From Bacillota bacterium (GTDB lineage Bacteria > Bacillota > Clostridia > Tissierellales > Tissierellaceae): a DNA stretch of 64,000 nucleotides. The stretch is taken from positions 68,139 to 132,138 of the forward strand of contig JAEWGC010000044.1 in assembly GCA_023388495.1 (NCBI GenBank), read 5' to 3'. Below, in pieces: positions 57,425 to 64,000 of this stretch (its first letter is position 1; each line of letters starts with the position of its first letter). The notes beneath the pieces are model-generated. The model saw nothing but the letters and a program-made list of their open reading frames with translations. It was not told the DNA's origin and did no database searches. The position numbers were made by a program, and so were the translations under genes.

Positions 57425-59434
57425 CTAGTTAATCTTAAATTGAGAAACTAAATTTTTCAATTCTTGAGCTAAGTTTGCCATACTATTACTAGCACTATAG
57501 ATTTCTTCCATAGAAGCTGTTTGTTCTTCTGTAGATGCAGAAGCCTCCTCAGTAGCAGCAGCATTTTCTTCAGCAATAGCAGATAGATTTTGAAGGATAT
57601 TAACTATCTGATCCTTGCTGCTTCCCATGGATTCACCAATGGCTCCCAGTTCATTTATTATTTCTTTTGTTATTTCAAGTTCTCTAGCAATTACGCTAAA
57701 GACTTCCTTAGTCATTTCTACACTAGATTCTTGTTCTTTTGTAATTTTTAGAACCTCTGTAATTACATCTACATCAACACGAGAATTAGTCTGTAAATTG
57801 CTGACGATAGACTCGATTTCACCAGCTGATTGATTAGATTGCTCTGCTAACTTTCTTATTTCTTCAGCTACTACAGCAAATCCTCTACCAGCCTCTCCAG
57901 CCCTTGCTGCTTCTATAGCTGCATTTAAAGCTAATAGATTTGTCTGCTCTGAAATGCTTTGTATTACATTGCTAGCAGATTGTATTTTTATAGTACTATT
58001 ATTTGTTTCAATAATTCCATTATAGACCTTTTCTATACCTTCGTTGCTTAACTTAGTTTTATCTGTTAATTCTGAAACGATTGATTCTCCATTGTCTTTT
58101 AATGTCATAACCTTATCAGCTTGATAAACAAGTTTTTCCATGCAAACTAATTCTTCCTCTATAATACAGTTTAATTCATCGGTTTTTTTTGCACCTTCTT
58201 CTGTATTTATAGCTTGCTCCGTTGCGCCTTCGGCTATTTGCTCTATGGTTTTTGATATTTCCTCAGATGCAGTAGAGGACTGTTCGGCAGTGCTTGATAA
58301 TACTTGTGATGCACTGGACACCTGATCTGCAGAGTTGCCTACTGTGCTTATGAAATCCCTTAAATTATGAGTAATAGATTGCAATGATTTTGCTAATATT
58401 CCTATTTCGTCATTTCTCTTAATTAGCTTATCTGGTAAATTAGCAGAGGCATCTAGACTTGCAATTTGTTTTGCAAAATTAGCTCCTTGAATGATAGGTT
58501 TAGATATTGCGTTTGACACTACGTATACCATAGCAATCACTATTAATATAATAGATGAAATTAATATAATTATAGTTTTTAAAATTGCATTAGACTCGGA
58601 TAGTAGTTCACTAACGGGAATTTTAACTGCCACATTCCAATTAGGAGTACTATCTATTGACGAAAATATTAAACTACTTTTAAGTCCCTTTGCATCTGTA
58701 TATATATGGTTATCAGCTTGTCCAGCCTGCATTTTCTCGAACAAACCTTCAGTGTTCTTATATCCATAATCTCCTAGATTAGAGACATTTTGATTTAACC
58801 TTACTTCATCGTCAGGATGAGCAATAATTAATCCAGATCCATCTATAATCATACCGAAGCTATCTTTCCCGATATTGATTTCACTAACTATTTCAGTTAG
58901 TTTATCAATTTTTATAACTCCAGCAAATGCACCAATTAGGTTATTGTTATTATCCAATACAGGATGGGCTATTACTACAATGGGTTCCTTAGTTACTTCA
59001 GAAATCATAGGATTAGATATATATATATCCTTTTTCTCATCGAATATTGCTTTTATATCTTCCCTATTTCGAATGTTTCCACTATGCCCTGTTGTGGTAT
59101 AAAAATCTCCATTTAAGTCCGCAAACCACATTAATAGAAAGTCTTCTCTTAGGTAGGAACTTCGATACTTTAAATATTTTTTTATAGCTTCAATATCTCC
59201 AGATTTTATTATTTCATCTGAAGCAACAGCTTGGATTTCGTGGCTATTTCCTTGAAGCCACTGTGTTATTTCTGCAGCTCTAGCAACTACTATTTCAGTA
59301 GCCATATGCTCCGTTAAAGGAACAAGACTATTGCTGACCTGCAAATAAACTAAGATACACATAATAATAAGTAAGATTGCAATTGGTAGTCCGAAGAATA
59401 CATTGATTTTGTTGCGTAGTGTTGACATAGACAT
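57425..59434 (-). CDS. Methyl-accepting chemotaxis protein with dCache sensor
   Basis: The 669 residues comprise an N-terminal TM helix (about 12-34), an extracellular double-Cache ligand domain (about 35-280), a second TM (about 284-306), HAMP, and the cytoplasmic signalling domain with hairpin tip EQTNLLALNAAIEAARAGEAGRG. The dCache type usually senses amino acids or other small organics. AGGAGGTAA lies upstream. It sits beside flagellar genes. Confidence 0.95.
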   Translation of the reverse strand: MSMSTLRNKINVFFGLPIAILLIIMCILVYLQVSNSLVPLTEHMATEIVVARAAEITQWLQGNSHEIQAVASDEIIKSGDIEAIKKYLKYRSSYLREDFLLMWFADLNGDFYTTTGHSGNIRNREDIKAIFDEKKDIYISNPMISEVTKEPIVVIAHPVLDNNNNLIGAFAGVIKIDKLTEIVSEINIGKDSFGMIIDGSGLIIAHPDDEVRLNQNVSNLGDYGYKNTEGLFEKMQAGQADNHIYTDAKGLKSSLIFSSIDSTPNWNVAVKIPVSELLSESNAILKTIIILISSIILIVIAMVYVVSNAISKPIIQGANFAKQIASLDASANLPDKLIKRNDEIGILAKSLQSITHNLRDFISTVGNSADQVSSASQVLSSTAEQSSTASEEISKTIEQIAEGATEQAINTEEGAKKTDELNCIIEEELVCMEKLVYQADKVMTLKDNGESIVSELTDKTKLSNEGIEKVYNGIIETNNSTIKIQSASNVIQSISEQTNLLALNAAIEAARAGEAGRGFAVVAEEIRKLAEQSNQSAGEIESIVSNLQTNSRVDVDVITEVLKITKEQESSVEMTKEVFSVIARELEITKEIINELGAIGESMGSSKDQIVNILQNLSAIAEENAAATEEASASTEEQTASMEEIYSASNSMANLAQELKNLVSQFKIN

Positions 59435-59467
59435 TTTTTAAAATTACCTCCTATTTTTTTAAGTTAT

Positions 59468-59485
59468 ATAATCTTATAAGATTAT
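59468..59485. repeat. 18-bp perfect palindrome between yaaR and the chemoreceptor gene
   Basis: ATAATCTTATAAGATTAT lies after the yaaR stop on the minus strand. It is followed by an A-run, not a T-run, so it is not an obvious terminator for that strand. Confidence 0.5.
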
Positions 59486-59490
59486 CAAAT

Positions 59491-59937
59491 TTATGTCAGT
59501 ATATCCATTAATATTCCTTGAATATCATTTAGTCTTTTTAATATATTAATCCTTTTATTTTCCAAATCCAAAAACTCTTGGGTAAGCTCATCTAATTCCT
59601 GGTCTACTTTTTTAACCAAGGAGTAGATTCTATGTCGTCCACGTCTATCGAGAGAATTTTCCTTAAAAAACACATGAGAATTATTTACTGTTATATTTAA
59701 GAACTCTTTAACTAACTTTTTATAATTGATTAAATCATCTATAAATAACTTATCGGATAATTTATTTGATTGAGTTTCAATTTTATCATATAAGGACTTT
59801 AGCTCCGTTCTAATTTGCTCTTGTTCCAATTCGTTTAGCTTTAATTTAAAGGTATCCTTTACGGTTTTCTTATCTATAGCTCTTGAAATATCAATAGGTG
59901 AAATATTCTCCATACCGACTCTATTAATCCTGCTCAA
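59491..59937 (-). CDS. yaaR: YaaR/DUF327-family protein
   Basis: This 148-residue helical protein has the family signature LFIDDLINYKKLVKEFLNITVNN, RRGRHRIYSLVKKVDQEL and LNDIQGILMDILT. YaaR proteins are of unknown biochemical function and commonly neighbour motility genes. It is divergent from the FliK-like gene; sigma-D-like boxes occur in both directions in the shared 127-base gap. Confidence 0.88.
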   Translation of the reverse strand: MSRINRVGMENISPIDISRAIDKKTVKDTFKLKLNELEQEQIRTELKSLYDKIETQSNKLSDKLFIDDLINYKKLVKEFLNITVNNSHVFFKENSLDRRGRHRIYSLVKKVDQELDELTQEFLDLENKRINILKRLNDIQGILMDILT

Positions 59938-59967
59938 AAAATCACCTCCAACTCTCTATATTATATA

Positions 59968-59975
59968 TTATCGGC
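59968..59975 (-). promoter_or_regulatory. sigma-D-like -10 box (minus strand)
   Basis: GCCGATAA on the minus strand is one base from GCCGATAT, the SigD -10 consensus. The -35 (TATT at 15 bases) is weak against TAAA. It would drive yaaR and the chemoreceptor gene. Confidence 0.55.
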
Positions 59976-60004
59976 AGAAAGATGAAAATGAATAATAAGT
60001 CCCT

Positions 60005-60031
60005 TAAGAAAATTAGATAAAATGACGATAG
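60005..60031 (+). promoter_or_regulatory. sigma-D-like promoter (plus strand)
   Basis: TAAG-N15-GACGATAG compares with TAAA-N15-GCCGATAT. It lies 34 bases before the FliK-like gene. Confidence 0.5.
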
Positions 60032-60064
60032 ATAGGATGAAGACAATGGAAAGGAAAGAATCCA

Positions 60065-62314
60065 ATGGAAATATTAAAAATAAATAATAAAGAAATTGTA
60101 AATAGCTATTTAACTCCTACTCTCCCCTATGATATAGAAGGAGTGCTTATAGAGAAAAATGGTAAGGATATAAAGATTGAAAAAACCATAGACAATAAAA
60201 CAGTAGAATACTCCTTGAGATTAAAAGGGGAAATAACAGCAAATCTAGGAGAGAATATAAAGATTGAAAAGGAAAATATAGTTTCTGCCAAAGTAGAAGA
60301 GAAAGAAGAAACAATAAAAGAGGATGGAGACTTAAGAAAAGCAGCAGATATAATCAAGGAGCTAGGCTTAGAATACACAGAAGAAAATATTAGAATGATA
60401 GAGTTTTTACTTAGTAGTGGAATAACAATTACAAGAGAAAATGTAGATTCATATTTAAAATCGAAGGAATATCTAAATAAAATAATAGAAGGCATAGACC
60501 CTAATTCGTTGGTGAAGATTCTTGATAGAGGAATAGATTTAGAAGGGGAAAGCCTTCAAAAAATAGCTCAAACATTAGAAGAAGTAAAAAATGAAAAAAT
60601 ACCTTTTTCATTAAAAAGATTTTTGAGGCTAGAAAAGAATTTGACTTATAAAGAGGCAGAAGAAATAGCCAGAGAAATCTACGGACAGAAGATGGGGAAG
60701 GATGTATATGATACTATAATAGCTTTACACAAGGAGAAGCTACCGATTACAAGGGAAAATATAGATAAGACCATAGAAGTAGTATCTAAGCTATATAATT
60801 TGAAGGATTTAAAGGATAATACCTTTGTTGAAGTATTAAATAAAGAAATGTCATTTAATATAACGAATCTATATAGATTAAATAATTCCTATACTATAAC
60901 CAATATAGAAGATAATGTGGCAGCAGGAAGGTTTGAATTCTTTACTATAGCAAAGGATGTATCAATGGACAGGGAAGAATATAATAAAATCATTGATATG
61001 AAGGAAGCGGTAAAAGAGTTAATAGAATTACTTGGAAAAGAAGAAATAGCAAAGCTAAGTAAAAAAGGCATAGATTTATTAGATGAAGATATAGACAGAT
61101 TAGTAGAAGAATTGAAGAAAGAAGAAACGACTAAAGAACTAGATAAGCCCATAGATGAGGAAAAGCTAAAGGATTTGAAGGAAGAGCTAGAAATACTGGG
61201 AAATATCAAAGATAAAGACTTACTATTGTTGGTAAAAAGTGGACAAGATTTTACTATAAAGTCCATAAAAAATATTATAGATACAAATATTGAAAGAGAG
61301 TTAGGCTTTGATCATAAGGTGTTGGATAAAACCATTGATATATCTAAGATATTAAACTCTCTAGGAGAAGGTCTAAGGACAGATACAATATCCTTTGCAG
61401 TTAAGAGATATGATACTATTACCCTACAACGCTTATTTATGGCTCAGGAGGAAATAAATACAAGTCAAGAAACTGTTGTGCCAGTCGATAAGATACACGA
61501 GGGGCTAATATTTGAAGAATATCTTAGGGCAAGGAATAATTTAACTACTAATATTATAAGGGAAAGCATAAAGGATGGGCAAACTCTGGAGCATATGCCG
61601 CTTAATGAATTAAATAATTATATAGATAAAAAGATTAATAGGTATAGAGATGGTCAGAGATTGGCTAAGGAAATAAAGGACGTCAAGGGGAATGAGGAAA
61701 GGATATTTCCTATTATAATGAGAAATCAGATTTCCATGACATTAAGAGAAATAAAAGATATAAATTCTTTTTTAATGGGTGAAAAAGGACTAGCTAATAT
61801 CATGAGGGATATTACAGAGTCTAATAACCCAGAATACAGTGAGGAGTTTAAAGAAGGTATAAAATTAATTCAAGAGAAAATCTCCACATCCATTAAAGAA
61901 GGAGATCATAGCTTTAAAGATAATTATAAGGAATTGATGAATTTATTAAATAATCATAACAACTTTGATAATAAAAAAGAGGATTCAAAAGAAAAGGAAT
62001 ATTTAAAGATACAGTCTAAGGTATCTAAAAAAGATATAGTATTTCAATTACCAATAAAAATAGGTGATGAATATAAAAGCTTAAATATTATAGTTCCTGA
62101 TGTAGGGAAGGGTATTGACAAGAATAATATGAAATTCTTCCTTAGCCTTGAGGCTGATAATATAGGACAAATAAGTATGGAGCTTAATATAAAATCACGA
62201 GAAATTAAGATCAATATAGATGAACAAGGCAATGCCCTAAGAAATAGGCTAAGTTCACTTGAGAAAGGTTTGCAAGCTATTGGCTATACATTAAGTAATG
62301 AGGTGATATTGTGA
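60065..62314 (+). CDS. Large repeat protein with FliK-like C-terminus (DUF6240-like)
   Basis: This 749-residue cytoplasmic protein lacks a signal peptide or TM segment. Its middle is built of about eight degenerate helical repeats marked by phrases such as GITITRENVDSYL, KLPITRENIDKTI, GIDLLDEDIDRLV and NQISMTLREIKDI. The C-terminal 100 residues (LSLEADNIGQISMELNIKSREIKINI ... LQAIGYTLSNEV) resemble the C-terminal domain of hook-length proteins (FliK). It lies in a flagellar cluster and may have a sigma-D promoter. The name DUF6240 is my recollection, not a search result. Confidence 0.7.
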   Translation: MEILKINNKEIVNSYLTPTLPYDIEGVLIEKNGKDIKIEKTIDNKTVEYSLRLKGEITANLGENIKIEKENIVSAKVEEKEETIKEDGDLRKAADIIKELGLEYTEENIRMIEFLLSSGITITRENVDSYLKSKEYLNKIIEGIDPNSLVKILDRGIDLEGESLQKIAQTLEEVKNEKIPFSLKRFLRLEKNLTYKEAEEIAREIYGQKMGKDVYDTIIALHKEKLPITRENIDKTIEVVSKLYNLKDLKDNTFVEVLNKEMSFNITNLYRLNNSYTITNIEDNVAAGRFEFFTIAKDVSMDREEYNKIIDMKEAVKELIELLGKEEIAKLSKKGIDLLDEDIDRLVEELKKEETTKELDKPIDEEKLKDLKEELEILGNIKDKDLLLLVKSGQDFTIKSIKNIIDTNIERELGFDHKVLDKTIDISKILNSLGEGLRTDTISFAVKRYDTITLQRLFMAQEEINTSQETVVPVDKIHEGLIFEEYLRARNNLTTNIIRESIKDGQTLEHMPLNELNNYIDKKINRYRDGQRLAKEIKDVKGNEERIFPIIMRNQISMTLREIKDINSFLMGEKGLANIMRDITESNNPEYSEEFKEGIKLIQEKISTSIKEGDHSFKDNYKELMNLLNNHNNFDNKKEDSKEKEYLKIQSKVSKKDIVFQLPIKIGDEYKSLNIIVPDVGKGIDKNNMKFFLSLEADNIGQISMELNIKSREIKINIDEQGNALRNRLSSLEKGLQAIGYTLSNEVIL

Positions 62315-62514
62315 AGAAAAGACTAATATCACGAAAATACATTGAAAAAGCATATACAACAGATGCAGAAAGCCAAGATATGGATCTAGGTCAAGAATCT
62401 ATAGAAGAAAGAATTGATAAATTACCTAAGGAAATGTTTCAAATATTAGGAGAGGTAATATTGTTTATAGAAAATACAAATAAACTTGAGGGGGATAAAA
62501 AACATGAGAATTAA
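62311..62514 (+). CDS. Small acidic protein between the FliK-like gene and flagellin
   Basis: This 67-residue protein starts at GTG 62311, overlapping the previous stop by four bases, with GAGGTGAT upstream. It ends inside the first codons of the flagellin gene. Translational coupling at both ends suggests it is real. I do not recognise a family. A role in flagellin export or regulation is only suggested by position. Confidence 0.65.
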   Translation: MKKRLISRKYIEKAYTTDAESQDMDLGQESIEERIDKLPKEMFQILGEVILFIENTNKLEGDKKHEN

Positions 62515-63409
62515 TAATAATATACCAGCTTTAAATACCCATAGACTATTAAATATGAATACGGAAAGTCTACAAAAATCATTAGAGAGACTTTCGTCAG
62601 GCAAGAGAATCAACAGGGCATCTGATGATGCTGCAGGTCTTGCCATATCACAAAAAATGGAGGCACAAATAAAAGGGCTAAGACAAGCTTCAAGAAATTC
62701 CCTTGATGGAGTGTCTCTAATCCAAACGGCAGAAGGTGCATTAAACGAAGTACATGAAATGCTTCAAAGAATGAGGGAGCTTAGTGTACAAGGAGCTAAT
62801 GGAGTTTATGCACAACAGGATGTAGAAGCATTAGCAAATGAGATGAAGGAACTAACAGAGCAAATAGATAAGATAGCAAAAGAAACGGAGTTTAATGGAA
62901 TATCTTTATTGAAAGGAAATTTAGATGGTAAAGGAGAAACTAATTTAAGACTTCAAATAGGAGCCAATGAAGGGCAATATATAGAAATTGATATGACGGA
63001 TATTAATATAAATGCAATGAAACTAGAGATAACGGGAGAGGATGAAAATCAGTTTGCTATTTTAAATGAGGAAACAGATCCTGATCAACCAGTGAATCTT
63101 AAGTTAAATTCAAGTTTAACCAAAGAATTATTTGATAAAGGAATTAGTATTTATGATAAGGCTATACAAGATGTTTCCTCCATGCGTTCAAAGTTTGGTG
63201 CAATTCAAAACAGACTAGAACACACCATAAAAAATGTAGATAATACAGCAGAAAATTTAACAGCATCTAAATCTAGAATTGAAGACTTGGATATGGCAAA
63301 AGAAATGAGTGAATTTACAAAGCTAAATATATTGCAACAGGCAAGTACATCTATGCTAAGTCAAGCAAATCAACTGCCGCAGACGGTGCTTCAACTACTA
63401 CAAAGATAG
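62504..63409 (+). CDS. hag: Flagellin
   Basis: The 301 residues have conserved N-terminal (NTHRLLNMNTESLQKSLERLSSGKRIN) and C-terminal (ENLTASKSRIEDLDMAKEMSEF ... QANQLPQTVLQLLQR) D0/D1 domains, with a short variable D2-D3 region (about residues 140-190). It is exported and polymerises into the filament. ATG 62504 follows GAGGGGGAT; a TTG at 62486 in the same frame is less likely. Confidence 0.96.
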   Translation: MRINNNIPALNTHRLLNMNTESLQKSLERLSSGKRINRASDDAAGLAISQKMEAQIKGLRQASRNSLDGVSLIQTAEGALNEVHEMLQRMRELSVQGANGVYAQQDVEALANEMKELTEQIDKIAKETEFNGISLLKGNLDGKGETNLRLQIGANEGQYIEIDMTDININAMKLEITGEDENQFAILNEETDPDQPVNLKLNSSLTKELFDKGISIYDKAIQDVSSMRSKFGAIQNRLEHTIKNVDNTAENLTASKSRIEDLDMAKEMSEFTKLNILQQASTSMLSQANQLPQTVLQLLQR

Positions 63410-63422
63410 GAGTGACAAATAA

Positions 63423-63860
63423 ATGGAAAGTATTACACTAGAAAAAAAGGTAATGTCAACAAATGATTGGGGATTAATCGCTATGCTTCATGAAGGGTTA
63501 ATGGATAGATTTAAAAGATCATCAAATGCTCTAGAGGAAAAAAACTATGATGAATTAAATATACTTATCAACAATTGTCGTGATATATTAACGGAACTGT
63601 TGGTAACATTTAGAGAAAAGGATGAGTTATCCACAAACCTAAGGTCCCTTTACTTATATACAAATAAGTTAATAACAGATGGTGAGATAAAAAAAGATGC
63701 TACCTTTTTTAAAAAGGCTATAGATGTAATAAATCCAATTTATATAGGTTTTAAGGGCTTAGAAGTAAAAGAAGAGCCAAATATAGTATCAGGACTTATT
63801 TATGGAAAAGGAAATCTTGAAGAATATAACACAAAAGAAGGAAAAGTTTTTCAAGGATAA
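63423..63860 (+). CDS. fliS: FliS-like flagellin chaperone
   Basis: This 145-residue helical protein has the FliS pattern: an N-terminal Y/W-containing segment, then LRSLYLYTNKLITDGEI matching the helix that grips the flagellin C-terminus. It is somewhat longer than usual, with a nonconserved tail (residues about 118-145). It starts 13 bases after flagellin with AGGAGTGA, consistent with a flagellin-specific export chaperone. Confidence 0.82.
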   Translation: MESITLEKKVMSTNDWGLIAMLHEGLMDRFKRSSNALEEKNYDELNILINNCRDILTELLVTFREKDELSTNLRSLYLYTNKLITDGEIKKDATFFKKAIDVINPIYIGFKGLEVKEEPNIVSGLIYGKGNLEEYNTKEGKVFQG

Positions 63861-64000
63861 AAATAAAACTTGGGAGGGTGTAATTAATTTTGTGCTTTAA
63901 ATAAATCTAATGCACTAATCTGACAAGAATTAATTGGTTGGATAAAAATTACAATTTTATAATCTTGGTTTTATACTTGCCAAAACTATTTTATTTTATG
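63861..64000. other. AT-rich right edge, no gene seen
   Basis: I see no start codon with a convincing ribosome binding site, no RNA motif and no clear terminator before the window ends. Confidence 0.5.

Overview
The window is AT-rich DNA from an anaerobic, low-GC Gram-positive bacterium, most likely a motile, spore-forming Clostridia/Tissierellia-type amino-acid fermenter. The evidence is a V/A-type ATPase operon in place of an F-type one, indolepyruvate:ferredoxin oxidoreductase (iorAB), two Spo0E-like phosphatases, flagellin with FliS, Fur-box-controlled feoAB, and strong AGGAGG ribosome binding sites with frequent TTG/GTG starts. The genus cannot be fixed from sequence alone.

Layout. 1-2.1 kb: 3' end of a DHDPS-family aldolase/lyase gene and a DAACS transporter with altered signature residues. 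2.1-5.5 kb: two HUH transposons side by side, an IS91-like element with a zinc-ribbon companion ORF and an IS200/IS605 element (tnpA, a tnpB with an internal deletion, and an omega-RNA-like right end). 5.5-6.6 kb: tadA and four tRNA genes (Thr, Asp, Glu on minus; Ser on plus). 6.7-20.8 kb: a metalloid-type island with arsC-acr3-arsR, then cobW-arsR-thioredoxin, then arsP-arsR. These are followed by a ten-gene run: TVP38, Fe-S/CCG protein, TVP38, a YnjBCD-like ABC transporter in four genes, two glycosyltransferase-fold genes of the arsenosugar (rSAM/selenodomain) families, and a divergent small-molecule kinase. 20.8-24.1 kb: dps, an HxlR regulator, two nucleoside hydrolases and a DUF1622 membrane protein, with REP-like palindromes. 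24.2-26.5 kb: iorAB. 26.8-35.2 kb: nine V-ATPase genes. 35.5-39.1 kb: a coiled-coil protein and a MoxR-DUF58-DUF4129 operon. 39.1-41.2 kb: a nicotinate phosphoribosyltransferase and a well-delimited structured ncRNA candidate on the minus strand. 41.2-46.8 kb: feoABC and copA-copZ-csoR. 46.9-51.6 kb: two Spo0E genes, an XRE regulator, and a CtsR-type dnaJ-like/clpB heat-shock operon. 51.8-55.3 kb: a CD3324-family protein, duplicated short leader ORFs, and a sigma-54 activator next to a racemase that has a sigma-54 promoter. 55.4-64 kb: ABC1 kinase and phasin-like protein, a chemoreceptor, YaaR, a FliK-like repeat protein, flagellin and FliS.

The strongest leads are: (1) the 11.96-20.79 kb operon beside the ars genes, which has arsenosugar-type transferases but no ArsM or ArsS in view; (2) the roughly 370-nt ncRNA at 40.67-41.04 kb with consensus promoter, long terminal pairing and terminator; (3) a duplicated spo0E/heat-shock-promoter segment; (4) a complete sigma-54 activator/promoter/racemase unit; (5) matching ArsR operator half-sites that tie the island together. 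All functional statements rest on motif recognition by eye; no database search was run.
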